From assembly GCF_902859745.1 (NCBI RefSeq), contig NZ_CADIJW010000002.1, positions 1 to 64,000 on the forward strand: a stretch of DNA of 64,000 nucleotides. The letters are read 5' to 3'. Both the position numbers and the translations under genes were made by a program. The notes below the pieces were generated by a model that worked only from the letters and a program-made list of their open reading frames with translations, did not search any database and was not told where the DNA came from. Within the stretch, counting starts at the first letter, position 1. Each line of letters opens with the position of its first letter. Positions 6,807 through 16,245 of this stretch are shown in pieces. This stretch comes from Achromobacter dolens (GTDB taxonomy: Bacteria > Pseudomonadota > Gammaproteobacteria > Burkholderiales > Burkholderiaceae_B).

Positions 6807-8447
6807 CTAGACCAGGATCTTTGCCTCGATACCCGCATGCTCTCTAAGCAGATACAACAACCCGCCTCCGTCAATCAATTCAATGGGCTTGTCCTGAGAA
6901 AACTTGTAGGCGTCGACTCCATAGCCGCTTGTGCATACGAGGATACCTTTGGTCGCGCCTTCGTTCATCATCGTGCCGAAAAGGTCTCGTACCGCTGCCA
7001 CGCCAACTGTGTCGCGATACCGTTTAGCCTGGATCACGACCTTGCCCCCCAGGATCGGGCGCGTATCAAAGGCAACGGCATCGACGCCTCCATCCCGAGA
7101 CGCCCGGGTGAGCTTGGTATCCAGTCCCATGCTGCTGAACAGGTTCGACACCAGCACCTCAAATTCACCAGGGGTCAGGTCCAGCAGATTAGGCCTCGAC
7201 TCCAGATCGCTGAGCACGTCTCCTTGCTCGATGAAACGTTTGTCGACCATATCGAACTCAACGATCGGCTTGATAGCCTGCAGTTCGTCGGGACGGCTCG
7301 ACACGTGTGCCCCCAGATTGCGCAAGCAGGCGATCATGTCGACACGATCCAGAAGCAATTCTTGAAACTCGGATTTCTCTGCCCTCACGGAGACTACTGG
7401 AACACGGACCTCCCGCCCGTTGGATGGATCTATGGTATCCACGATGCCATTGAAGGTCACAAGCGCGAGCGCATCGGCTTGATCCGCTTCGAACAATTCA
7501 TGCAGGGTTCGCAGCGTTATCGCTGCTATGACGCCTTGGTATAGGCGTTTGATATCCGCGGGCTTTCGCGCTTTGGTGTCAATCTGGTCTCGGGTCTTGA
7601 CGTAGCGATGCTCCAACTCCGTAGGCACGACGGATATATGGGGTAGTTCATACTCCACAACCAACGTCTTGTTCTCTTCGAGATAGGTCATTCGGAATTT
7701 CTGCGGAAACCCTTCCTCGGGGTATTCCGAGCGAACCAAGACCATCTCGTTGTACGCAATGACGGCATCACCCTCGCGCGCCTGATAGGCCGCTTGAAAC
7801 TCGTCGACCTCAGCATTGCGCCGAGCCATCTCGGCATCGTATGCAGATTTTTTTTGGAGATACTGGTCACGCAGCGTGGCAACCTGTGCCCGCTTATCCT
7901 CTTCCCATAACTCGAACGATTCCAACCGCTGTTGGTTCTGTATCCTGGCCTTCTCCTTGGCCAGTTGGTGCCTTTTTCCGGCCCCAGGGATCAGCCGCTT
8001 CAAACCCGAAGGAGCTGGAACCGTGATCAACGGAGGCGACTCTGCAGGCCGGAGTTCTGCGGCGATCTCAAAAGGTGCGAATGGCTCGAAATGCCGCAGG
8101 CTATCGAAGTCAATGACGTCATCACGCCTGAGTGTGTGCGGAAGGATATCTTCCAACGCCTCGACCTGTTCGCTCAATTCGGCATTGAGGTCGTCTGTTT
8201 CAGCTTGCCGATCAAGAAGGTACTGCGCCTTCAGCGCCCTTTCGGCTTCGCGGTCTTCCCGGGCCTGCTGCGCGGCCAGTCTTCGCTCATCGCGATGACG
8301 CTGCGCCGTATCCCTGCGTTCATCGCGCTCGACTTGTCTGGCATACGCAAGCTGCATCCGGGCAGCGCGATTACGCTCTCGCTCGGACGCTGCGGCCGCA
8401 CGCGCCGCTGCTCTGATAAATGCTCCGAAACCGCTACGGCGTGCCAT
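6807..8447 (-). CDS. Coiled-coil restriction endonuclease, Mrr-type catalytic domain
   Basis: The 546-residue protein has an Arg/Glu-rich coiled coil in its first 110 residues (RQVERDERRDTAQRH and similar), a middle region of unknown fold, and a C-terminal Mrr_cat domain. The last 110 residues contain LTPGEFEVLVSNLF, the catalytic RDGGVDAVAF aspartate and VVIQAKRY, the QxK form of the PD-(D/E)xK motif typical of Mrr. Mrr enzymes cleave modified foreign DNA; here the coiled coil may drive oligomerisation. I chose ATG 8447 (MARRSGFGAF) over the GTG at 8495 because the 16 extra residues are not basic or helical like the rest and this start begins the conserved helix. It is next to a NYN nuclease gene on the same strand. 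Confidence 0.8.
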   Translation of the reverse strand: MARRSGFGAFIRAAARAAAASERERNRAARMQLAYARQVERDERRDTAQRHRDERRLAAQQAREDREAERALKAQYLLDRQAETDDLNAELSEQVEALEDILPHTLRRDDVIDFDSLRHFEPFAPFEIAAELRPAESPPLITVPAPSGLKRLIPGAGKRHQLAKEKARIQNQQRLESFELWEEDKRAQVATLRDQYLQKKSAYDAEMARRNAEVDEFQAAYQAREGDAVIAYNEMVLVRSEYPEEGFPQKFRMTYLEENKTLVVEYELPHISVVPTELEHRYVKTRDQIDTKARKPADIKRLYQGVIAAITLRTLHELFEADQADALALVTFNGIVDTIDPSNGREVRVPVVSVRAEKSEFQELLLDRVDMIACLRNLGAHVSSRPDELQAIKPIVEFDMVDKRFIEQGDVLSDLESRPNLLDLTPGEFEVLVSNLFSSMGLDTKLTRASRDGGVDAVAFDTRPILGGKVVIQAKRYRDTVGVAAVRDLFGTMMNEGATKGILVCTSGYGVDAYKFSQDKPIELIDGGGLLYLLREHAGIEAKILV

Positions 8448-8610
8448 GCTGCCCCCAAAATCTACTAAGCCAAGGATTGAATGGTTCAGGTCCACCTCAC
8501 CTCGGACGGATATATCGGCCCGAGGTTAATGTATGCAAATATTACCTGAACTCAAAATACCCCTGATCCTAGAACAGCACGAAGCCATCGCGACACCCGA
8601 CTTCTCTGCT

Positions 8611-9321
8611 TTACTTTCGTTTCAGCCGAATGTGCATATTCGTGATGACGGATGGATCCCCGACTTCTTTTATCTCGATATAAGGTTGGGCACGCACGAG
8701 CCCGCCCAGCTTGGCAAAACCATAATTGCGGGAATCAAAAGACGCGTTATTTTTGACGATATACGACCCGACCGCTCCCAAAGGTGCCCATCCGTTGTCA
8801 CGGGCAGTGTTTTCAATGGCCCTCGCCAGCAACACCTTCAACTCCCCGCTCTCAGCAGCTTCGGCATCGGCTTTCGGCAGGTCATGCAACACCTCGAAGA
8901 AGATGAACTTGTCGCAGGCCGCGATGAAGGCCTCCGGCGTCTTTCTTTCGCCCAACCCATAAACCACCTTACCCGCCTCTCGCAGCCGGGTCGCGAGCCG
9001 CGTGAAGTCACCGTCGGAGGACACCAATACGAACCCGTCCACGTTACCCGCGTAAAGCAGGTCCATGGCGTCAATGATGAATGCGGAATCGGTGGAGTTC
9101 TTCCCGGAGGTATAAGCGAATTGCTGAATGGGCTGGACTGCGTGCCGATGTAGCTGAGCTTTCCAGCCGGCCAGATTTGAAGTGGTCCAGTCTCCATATG
9201 CGCGCTTCACCGTCGCAGTCCCGTATTTAGAGACCTCGCCCAGCAGATCTTGAATCACCTTCGCCGAGGCATTGTCCGCATCGACGAGCACCGCCAATCT
9301 GCTCACATCACCATTGGCCAT
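8611..9321 (-). CDS. NYN-domain ribonuclease-like protein with OST-HTH/LOTUS domain
   Basis: The 236-residue protein has an N-terminal NYN (PIN-like) domain: LAVLVDADNASA near residue 14, STDSAFIIDAMDLLY and FVLVSSDGDFTRLA carry the metal-binding aspartates. The C-terminal GELKVLLARAIENTARDNGW segment and the following helix-turn-helix match an OST-HTH/LOTUS RNA-binding domain. Proteins of this arrangement (LabA/DUF88 group) are thought to be RNA-processing nucleases. The ATG has a strong AGGAG. It precedes the Mrr-type gene in transcription order with a 163-bp gap that has no obvious terminator. It might be stand-alone; a joint role with the Mrr enzyme is inference. Confidence 0.8.
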   Translation of the reverse strand: MANGDVSRLAVLVDADNASAKVIQDLLGEVSKYGTATVKRAYGDWTTSNLAGWKAQLHRHAVQPIQQFAYTSGKNSTDSAFIIDAMDLLYAGNVDGFVLVSSDGDFTRLATRLREAGKVVYGLGERKTPEAFIAACDKFIFFEVLHDLPKADAEAAESGELKVLLARAIENTARDNGWAPLGAVGSYIVKNNASFDSRNYGFAKLGGLVRAQPYIEIKEVGDPSVITNMHIRLKRK

Positions 9322-9509
9322 GGTCTTCTCCTCCTGTTATGGATGTCGGATTCGATCAAATGCAGCCTGCCAAAAACACTCGCTATTGATTGCTTTACTC
9401 AGGATCGACCCGATTCTAGTGGATTGCCAATGCAGTTAGCCTTCGTGAAGGATATAGACTAGATCGCGGAGGATGCCGGCCAATTTATCCAATCATTATC
9501 CCACCCGCC

Positions 9510-11687
9510 TCACCACTGATACCCCACCTTCAAACTGACCACCCTCCCCGCCCCCGCGAAGCAGCCGTTATCCAGGTCATAGCATCCCCCGCTATACCGC
9601 TTGTCCGTCAAGTTCGACACATTCAACTGCACCTTCGTCCCTTTCAAGCTGGGCACCTGCCGCCCCAGGTCGTAATGCAGTTGCGCATCCACCAAGGTGT
9701 ATCCCGGCACGCGGAAATCCTGCAACGTCTGGTACCCGCCCCAGCTTCCCCCGTTATGCCGCACCCCCAGCGCCGCGCCCAGGCCGGAGGGCGCATCCCA
9801 CGCCAGCCAGACGCCGCCAAAGCGCGTCGGCACGCGCGAGGGCGTCCTGCCCACTTCGTTGGCATTGCCTTTGGTGTATTCGACGTTCTGCCACGTATAG
9901 GCCGCGATCACGCTCCACTGGGGCGACAGCCGCGCATGCGCTTCCAGCTCCAGCCCGCGCGAGCGGACCTCGCCCGACTGCACGGATAGGCGCGGGTTGG
10001 CGGGGTCGGCGCTCAGCACGTTGGTCTGGGTCAGGTGGTAGATCGCCGCGGAGAACAGGGCGTCCCAGTTCTCCGGCTGGTACTTGAGGCCGGTTTCGAA
10101 CAGTTCGCCCCGGGTCGGCTTGAACGGCTCGCCGCTGGCGGACAGGCTGTTCACGGGCTCGAAGGACTGCGCGTAGGTGGCATACGGCGCCAGGCCATTG
10201 CCGAAGCGATACAGCGTGCCGACGCGCACGGTGGTTGCCTGGTCCTTCTGCGTGAAGCCGCTGTGCCAGAGCCTGTCGGTGGAATCGATGGTCGACCAGT
10301 CCTGGCGCACGCCGATGGTGGTGTGCCAGTTGCCCAGCGCGATCTGGTCCTGCACGTAAAGGCCGGTCAGCGTCGAGCGCATGCCCTTGTCCATGACCGT
10401 GGGCGGGACGGGCTGCGGCGCGCCGTAGACGGGGTTGTAGAGGTCCAGCTTGGTGCCGTTGTAGGTCGTGCGGTAGTCGCCGTCGCCGCGCATCTGCTCC
10501 CACACCAGGCCGGCCAGCAGTTCGTGGCGCGCGGCGCCGGTGGCGAAGCGGCCTTTCAACTGGTTGTCCAGGGTGAGGCTGTCGTAGCGCTCGGTGGAAC
10601 CGAGCACCTGGCGGTCGATGGTGCGCAGGTCCGGTTGCAAGGCGGCCAGGACCACGGCGTCATAGTCGCTGTCGACGCGGGTGTAGCGGCCGTTCAGGCT
10701 CATCGACCAGTCGCCCGCCAGCTTCTGGTCGAACTGGTAGCCCACGGCGCGGATGGTGCGCGCGAACGTGTCGTAGCCCGGCTCGCCCACGTTGAAGCGG
10801 GGCGGCAGCTGGCCGTGTGGGTTGGACAGCACGCTGCCGATGCCCGGCACCGACGAGATCATGCCCAGGCCGGGATCGTCCTGGTAGCGCGCGTACAGCG
10901 TCAAGCGGGTGGCAGCGCTGGGTTGCCAGGTCAGCGAGGGCGCGACCGCGCGGCGGCGCAGCCAGGTGCCGTCCAGTTGGCCATCGCTGTTCATGGCGGT
11001 GCCGACGACCCGGAACAGCAGCGTGCCGCGTTCGTCGGCCTTGCCGCCCAGGTCGAACGAGCCGCGACGGTAGCGGCTGGTGCCGCCCTCAAGCTCGATG
11101 AGGCGCACGGCGTCTTCGCGCGGCAGCTTGCTGGTCAGCGCAATGACGCCGCCGGGCGTGGAGGTGCCGTACAGCACCGAGGCGGGGCCGCGCAGCACTT
11201 CCATGCGTTCGAGCAGGAAAGGATCGACCTGCTGGCCGCCGAAGACGACGCCGCGGTTCAGGCGCATGCCGTCCAGGAAGGTGTCGACGGGGCCGTTGCC
11301 CGTGCTGAAGCCGCGGATGCTCATGTCGTCATAGGCGGTGACGGCGCCCCAGGATTCTGTGGCGACGCCGGGCGCGTAGCGGAAGGCCTCGTTGACCGAG
11401 CGCACGTTGCGCGCGTCCATCTGCTCGCGGGTGACCACCGAGAGGGACTGCGGCGTCTCGATCAGGGGCGTGTCGGTGCGCGTGGCGGAACTGGAGCGAC
11501 GCGGCACCACGCCGTCGTCCTGCGGGATGCCGACGACCTCGACGGACGGCAAAGTGCGCGCGTCCCCCGCCGTGGCCGCTGCGGCCGCCTGCGCCGCGCC
11601 GGGCTGGGTCCAGGCCAGCAGCAGCAAATGAAATCCGACGGTAAGAACCCGGGGCGATGCGCATCTGGCGCGGGATTGGAAGATCAT
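9510..11687 (-). CDS. TonB-dependent siderophore receptor (copy 1 of a duplicated pair)
   Basis: The 725-residue outer-membrane receptor has a signal peptide (LTVGFHLLLLAW...AAQA), a plug domain with the TonB-box-proximal region, IETPQSLSVVTREQM, and MEVLRGPASVLYGTSTPGG, and a 22-strand barrel ending in the aromatic C-terminus KVGYQW. It imports an Fe(III)-siderophore using TonB energy; the ligand cannot be told. I chose ATG 11687 (MIFQSRAR) because its paralogue downstream has the same start with a similarly placed GGA; the frame stays open far upstream. It diverges from an AraC regulator gene with 166 bp between. No N-terminal signalling (STN) domain is present, consistent with AraC-type rather than sigma-factor control. 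Confidence 0.9.
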   Translation of the reverse strand: MIFQSRARCASPRVLTVGFHLLLLAWTQPGAAQAAAAATAGDARTLPSVEVVGIPQDDGVVPRRSSSATRTDTPLIETPQSLSVVTREQMDARNVRSVNEAFRYAPGVATESWGAVTAYDDMSIRGFSTGNGPVDTFLDGMRLNRGVVFGGQQVDPFLLERMEVLRGPASVLYGTSTPGGVIALTSKLPREDAVRLIELEGGTSRYRRGSFDLGGKADERGTLLFRVVGTAMNSDGQLDGTWLRRRAVAPSLTWQPSAATRLTLYARYQDDPGLGMISSVPGIGSVLSNPHGQLPPRFNVGEPGYDTFARTIRAVGYQFDQKLAGDWSMSLNGRYTRVDSDYDAVVLAALQPDLRTIDRQVLGSTERYDSLTLDNQLKGRFATGAARHELLAGLVWEQMRGDGDYRTTYNGTKLDLYNPVYGAPQPVPPTVMDKGMRSTLTGLYVQDQIALGNWHTTIGVRQDWSTIDSTDRLWHSGFTQKDQATTVRVGTLYRFGNGLAPYATYAQSFEPVNSLSASGEPFKPTRGELFETGLKYQPENWDALFSAAIYHLTQTNVLSADPANPRLSVQSGEVRSRGLELEAHARLSPQWSVIAAYTWQNVEYTKGNANEVGRTPSRVPTRFGGVWLAWDAPSGLGAALGVRHNGGSWGGYQTLQDFRVPGYTLVDAQLHYDLGRQVPSLKGTKVQLNVSNLTDKRYSGGCYDLDNGCFAGAGRVVSLKVGYQW

Positions 11688-11780
11688 GAGCGTGGTCCGT
11701 TTGTTTGATGGCATGCATCCCGAGACCCGGCGCGTGTCGCCGGCGCGATGTATGGGCATTGCTTGGAAGCCGCTCCATTT

Positions 11781-11799
11781 AATATTGCGTCTCATTCCT
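11781..11799. promoter_or_regulatory. Possible Fur box between receptor 1 and AraC 1
   Basis: AATATTGCGTCTCATTCCT matches about 10 of 19 positions of the Fur consensus GATAATGATAATCATTATC, with the half-site CTCATT well kept. It lies in the 166-bp divergent region, so it could repress both genes in iron-replete cells. The match is partial. Confidence 0.4.
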
Positions 11800-11853
11800 T
11801 TAACTACCCGGATCGGGTCGTCAACCCCGAAACGGGTCCCCCGGCATCGCTTC

Positions 11854-12840
11854 ATGAAGACCCATCCCGACGCGCCGCGCCACGGCGCCATTTCCTCCCT
11901 GCCCGATGTGCCCACGTCCTCGATGTTCGACACGGACTTCCTGGCGCACTACCTGTCAGGACAACGACATCGGTTGGTGTACGCGGAAGTGGCGGATGGC
12001 ATCGAGCTGTGCCATTGGCAAAGCGCATTCGAGCAGCCCTTCACCGTGCACACGCGTGACGACGGCGACCGCGTATTGCTGTCGTACCAATTGCGCGGCG
12101 AGACCGATTGCTGGCTGGAAGGCGGCGTCGCCGGACAGGGCGAGGCCATCAGGGAAACGTCGGGTTGCTTGTACTACACGCCAGATCGCCGTGGACACTT
12201 TGCCCAACATGGGGTGTGCGAGAGCCTGACCGTTGCGCTGCGGCCGGACGTGCTGCGCACGTGGATCGAGGACGAAGAGGACGCGGCGCTGCGGCGCTCA
12301 CTGGACTCCGGCAGTTGCTTTCGCACCGGCTACCGCGGCGAAAAGCTGCATCAAGCCGCGCTCGCCATCAGCCGCGAGTTGAAGCACCTGCGCACGCCTG
12401 CCTGCGACACGCCCGGCGCGCGGCTGATCCGCGAAGCGCAGGCCATGATGCTCACCGGCCTGTTTCTCGAAACCGGCCACGCGGACCCGCGCCGTGCCAA
12501 TGCCGCCACGCCGCAACGGCAACGCCTGATGGCGGCGCGCGACTATCTGCTGGCCGACCTCGCCCATCCGCCCACGCTGGCGCAGATGGCCGCGGAAACG
12601 GGCTTGAGCGCCATGCGCATCAAGCGCGGATTCCGCGAGTTGTTCGGGCACAGCGTCTATGGCTTGTTCCAGCAGGCGCGGATGCGCGAGGCGCAGCAGC
12701 GGCTGCGGGCGGGCAAGGTGACGGTGATGGAGGTGGCCTTCGATATGGGGTACTCGAATCCCAGCCACTTCGCGGCGGCGTTCCGGAAGGAGTTTGGCGT
12801 GGGGCCGGGGGAATATAAGCGCAGGGCGGCGGGCGTCTGA
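11854..12840 (+). CDS. AraC-family transcriptional activator, siderophore-responsive type (copy 1)
   Basis: The 328-residue protein has an N-terminal sensor region (about 230 residues) and a C-terminal AraC double helix-turn-helix: LAQMAAETGLSAMRIKRGF, FGHSVYGLFQQARM and the hallmark VMEVAFDMGYSNPSHFAAAF followed by GVGPGEYKR. The layout is that of the PchR/AlcR group, which bind intracellular siderophore and activate the cognate receptor. It is divergent from receptor 1. I chose ATG 11854 (MKTHPDA) because the longer frame would run through the receptor promoter; ATG 11923 is also possible. It is clearly paralogous to the regulator at 15226. Confidence 0.85.
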   Translation: MKTHPDAPRHGAISSLPDVPTSSMFDTDFLAHYLSGQRHRLVYAEVADGIELCHWQSAFEQPFTVHTRDDGDRVLLSYQLRGETDCWLEGGVAGQGEAIRETSGCLYYTPDRRGHFAQHGVCESLTVALRPDVLRTWIEDEEDAALRRSLDSGSCFRTGYRGEKLHQAALAISRELKHLRTPACDTPGARLIREAQAMMLTGLFLETGHADPRRANAATPQRQRLMAARDYLLADLAHPPTLAQMAAETGLSAMRIKRGFRELFGHSVYGLFQQARMREAQQRLRAGKVTVMEVAFDMGYSNPSHFAAAFRKEFGVGPGEYKRRAAGV

Positions 12841-12878
12841 AGCGCCGGCGTCGCCTCGCAATGCCGGCCCCGTCCCGG

Positions 12879-15059
12879 TTACCACTGATACGCCAAAGTC
12901 AGATTCACCTGCCGGCCCAACCCAGGGAAGCAACCCGTGCCCATGTCATAGCAACCCGCCACGTGGCGCTTGTTGGTCAGGTTGGCAACGTTAAGCTGCA
13001 GCCGGGCGCCCTTCATGGATGGCGATTGCCGTCCGAAATCGTAGTGCAGTTGCGCATCGAACAGCGTGAATGACGGCGCGCGGAATTCCTCCACCTGCAT
13101 GCCGCCGGCGGTATTGCCGTGGTAGCGCGCGCCCAGCGCCGCACCGAGGCCCGACGGCGCATCCCATGCCAGCCAAACGCCGCCGAATTGAGCCGGCACG
13201 CGCACGGGCCGCTTGCCGACGATATCCGCACTGCCCTTGGTGTATTCAACCTGTTGCCAGGTGTAGGCGGCGATCACGCTCCATTGCGCGGCGAGGCGCG
13301 CACGGGCTTCCAGTTCCAGGCCTCGGGAACGCATCTCGCCTTCTTGGATACGTTGCCATGGATTGGCGGGGTCTGGGATGAGCACGTTGGCTTGCGTCAG
13401 GTTGTAAAGGGCGGCGGTAAACAGCGCGTCCCACTCCAGTGGCTGGTATTTGAGGCCCGCCTCGAACAATTCTCCCCGACTGGGCTTGAACGGCGTGCCG
13501 CTGGCCGAAAGCTGATTGATGGGCTGGAACGACTGCGCGTAGGTGGCAAAGGGCGCCAAACCGTTCTCGAAACGATAGAGCGTGCCGATGCGACCAGTAG
13601 TGGCGTGATCACGCTGCGTAAAGTCGTTGTGCCAACGAAAGTCCACGGTGTCGATGGTGGAGCGGTCATGCCGCAGGCCGAGCATGGTGTGCCAACCGCC
13701 GAGCGACAACTGGTCTTGCAGGTAGAAGCCCATCTGCGTCGAGCGCACGCGATTGTCCATGCCCACGGGCAAGGCGGCGGGGATGGGCATCCCGTACGCC
13801 GGTTCGAAGATGTCCAGCGACGGGATGTCCAGCGACGGCGGCTTGCCCTTTCTGAAGTCGCCACGACCCCGCAGTTGTTCCCAGCTTATGCCGGCCAGCA
13901 GTTCGTGTTGCAAGACCCCGGTGGCGAAGCGTCCGCGCACCTGGTTATCGAGCGCGAGGGTGTTATAGCGTTCGTCCGACGCGTTGGCGTAGCGATCGAT
14001 GGTGCGCAGGTCCGGCCGCAAGCCTGTCATGCGCACGGCGGCGTACTGCACGTCGATATCGGCGTAGCGGCCGTTCAGCGACAGCGACCAGTCGTCGGCC
14101 AGACGCTGGTCGAATTGATAGCCCGCCGCGCGCTGGGTGCGAGAGAAGCGATCATACGAAGGCTCGCCCGTGTTGAAGCGCATTGGCAGCCGACCGTGCG
14201 GGTTGGGTAGCATCGTGCCCTGCGCGGGCAGCGAACCGATCATGCCGGACTGGGGGTCCCCCTGATAACGCGCGTACAACGTAAAGCGGGTGGCCGCGCT
14301 CGGTTGCCAGGTCAACGACGGAGCGACCGCGCGGCGACGAACCGGCGCGCCGTCCATGTGGCCGTCGCTGTTCATGGCCGTGCCGACGACGCGAAACAGC
14401 AGCGTGCCGCTCGCATCGGCCATGCCGCCCAGGTCGAAGGAAGCGCGCCGGTTGCCATACGAGCCCCCCTCCAGCTCGACCCGCCGGATGGCCTGATCGC
14501 GCGGCAATTTGCTGGTCAGGACCACCACCCCGCCGGGGTTGGCCCTGCCATACAACACCGATGCCGGACCGCGCAGAACCTCCATGCGTTCGAGTAGAAA
14601 TGCGTCGACCTGCTGCGATCCGAAGACCAGGCCTTCGCCCATGCGCAAGCCGTCCAGAAAGGTGTCCGCCATATCGTTGGTCGACGTGAAACCACGGATG
14701 GTGAGCTCATCATATCCGCTGACGCCACCCCAGGCTTCTGTCGCGATGCCGGGCGCATAGCGGAAGGCCTCGTTGACCGAATGGACGCCTTGCGCATCCA
14801 TTTGAGAGCGCGTGACCACTGAGATGGACTGCGGGATCTCGACTAGCGGCGTACTGTTGCGAGTCGCCGCGCTGGCGCGCCGGGGCACGAGGCCGTCGTC
14901 CTCGGCCGGCGCGGCGACTTCGATGACGGGCAACGTGGCGGCCTCGCCAGCATTGGCCGATTGCGCGACGCCCGGTTGGGTCCACGCCAATAGCAGCAGG
15001 GGAAATCCGACGCCGAGAAGTCGGGACGTCGCATATGGGGAGCGGAATTGGAAGATCAT
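12879..15059 (-). CDS. TonB-dependent siderophore receptor (copy 2 of duplicated pair)
   Basis: The 726-residue receptor parallels the one at 9510: same start MIFQ, near-identical signal LLLLAWTQPGVAQ, plug motifs VEIPQSISVVTRSQM and MEVLRGPASVLYGRANPGG, and C-terminus LTLAYQW. The two are close enough to be a recent tandem duplication but differ throughout the loops, which suggests different ligands. It ends 38 bp from the AraC 1 stop, convergently. Its own start is 166 bp from the ATG of a second AraC gene. No Fur-like site comparable to copy 1 was seen upstream. TonB-dependent import of a ferric siderophore is the expected role. Confidence 0.9.
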   Translation of the reverse strand: MIFQFRSPYATSRLLGVGFPLLLLAWTQPGVAQSANAGEAATLPVIEVAAPAEDDGLVPRRASAATRNSTPLVEIPQSISVVTRSQMDAQGVHSVNEAFRYAPGIATEAWGGVSGYDELTIRGFTSTNDMADTFLDGLRMGEGLVFGSQQVDAFLLERMEVLRGPASVLYGRANPGGVVVLTSKLPRDQAIRRVELEGGSYGNRRASFDLGGMADASGTLLFRVVGTAMNSDGHMDGAPVRRRAVAPSLTWQPSAATRFTLYARYQGDPQSGMIGSLPAQGTMLPNPHGRLPMRFNTGEPSYDRFSRTQRAAGYQFDQRLADDWSLSLNGRYADIDVQYAAVRMTGLRPDLRTIDRYANASDERYNTLALDNQVRGRFATGVLQHELLAGISWEQLRGRGDFRKGKPPSLDIPSLDIFEPAYGMPIPAALPVGMDNRVRSTQMGFYLQDQLSLGGWHTMLGLRHDRSTIDTVDFRWHNDFTQRDHATTGRIGTLYRFENGLAPFATYAQSFQPINQLSASGTPFKPSRGELFEAGLKYQPLEWDALFTAALYNLTQANVLIPDPANPWQRIQEGEMRSRGLELEARARLAAQWSVIAAYTWQQVEYTKGSADIVGKRPVRVPAQFGGVWLAWDAPSGLGAALGARYHGNTAGGMQVEEFRAPSFTLFDAQLHYDFGRQSPSMKGARLQLNVANLTNKRHVAGCYDMGTGCFPGLGRQVNLTLAYQW

Positions 15060-15225
15060 AGTCGTACATCCGGTGGGTTGACGGCAAGGCACCCGCGCGG
15101 CGACAGAAGCCATTCCTCGGACGCGCATGGATGCTGTTTCAAGCCACCTCATTGGATGTGGCGTGCCCTGCCCGGCCACACCTGAATCAAGTCCATTCCA
15201 CCCGCATCGGATCACCATCGACACA

Positions 15226-16245
15226 ATGACGCCCAGCCAACTGCCCGCCCCGTCCGAAGTACACATGTCGGCCATGCTCGATCCGGCCCGCCTGGCGACG
15301 CTGCTGGCGCGGCAACGCCACCGCCTGGTCTCCCTGCCCGCCAGCGACGGTATCGAACTGCACTATTGGCAGAGCGCGTTCAAGGAACCGGTGACATTGG
15401 ACGCGCGAGGCGATCATCATCGCGTGCTATTCACATACCAATTGCGCGGCCGCACCCAATGCTGGCTGGATCGGGGGACGGCAAGCCGAGGCGAATACAT
15501 GCGTGAGAACGCTGGCAGCATCCAATTCGCGCCGGGCCGGCACAGCCGTTTTCATCAACAGGGAGCGTGCGAGAGTGTCTCGGTTGCGGTGCGTCCGGAC
15601 ATGCTGCAAGACTGGATCGGCGAGCTGGACCGACCATTGCGGCGATCGGTGGAATCCGGCGCGTGCTTCATGGCGGGCTATCGCGGCGCCCGGCTACACG
15701 AGGCGGCCTATACCCTCAGCCGTGCGCTCAAACATGCCGCGACGACGACACCGGTGACGGCGGGCGCCAGCCTGGTTCGCGAAGGCCACGCCTTGCTATT
15801 GGTGGGTCACTTCCTGGAGACCGGGCGCGCCAGCGGCGGGCGCCAGGGTCGGGTCGTAACGCATCGCCAGCAACTGCTAGCCGCCCGCGATCACCTGCTC
15901 GCCGATCTGGCCCGTCCCCCCACCTTGGCACAGATGGCGCTTGAAGCTGGCATCAGCGCCATACGCATCCAGCGCGGATTCCGGGAATTGTTCGGGCACA
16001 GCGTGTACGGGCTGTTCCAGCAGGAACGGATGCGCGAGGCGCGTCGGCGCCTGCGGGCAGGCGGGGTGACCGTCATGGAGGTGGCATTCGGGCTCGGGTA
16101 CTCGAACCCCAGTCATTTCGCGGTGGCGTTCCGCAAGCAATTCGGCGTTGGCCCTGGCGAATACAAGCGCAACCAGCCCCCTACCCCCGCTGGCTCAACG
16201 CCTTGGCAATCCGATGCCGCCCCACCGTCGTCTTCGGCACCTTGA
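15226..16245 (+). CDS. AraC-family transcriptional activator, siderophore-responsive type (copy 2)
   Basis: The 339-residue product aligns with the AraC protein at 11854 over nearly its full length (ARQRHRLVSL, IELHYWQSAF, RGFRELFGHSVYGLFQQ, VMEVAFGLGYSNPSHF). It diverges from receptor 2 and presumably activates it when the matching siderophore is inside the cell. The start ATG 15226 (MTPSQLPAP) was chosen by analogy with copy 1. The C-terminus is about 20 residues longer than in copy 1 and proline/serine-rich. This tail overlaps the 3' end of the convergent radical-SAM gene by 65 bp. Confidence 0.85.
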   Translation: MTPSQLPAPSEVHMSAMLDPARLATLLARQRHRLVSLPASDGIELHYWQSAFKEPVTLDARGDHHRVLFTYQLRGRTQCWLDRGTASRGEYMRENAGSIQFAPGRHSRFHQQGACESVSVAVRPDMLQDWIGELDRPLRRSVESGACFMAGYRGARLHEAAYTLSRALKHAATTTPVTAGASLVREGHALLLVGHFLETGRASGGRQGRVVTHRQQLLAARDHLLADLARPPTLAQMALEAGISAIRIQRGFRELFGHSVYGLFQQERMREARRRLRAGGVTVMEVAFGLGYSNPSHFAVAFRKQFGVGPGEYKRNQPPTPAGSTPWQSDAAPPSSSAP

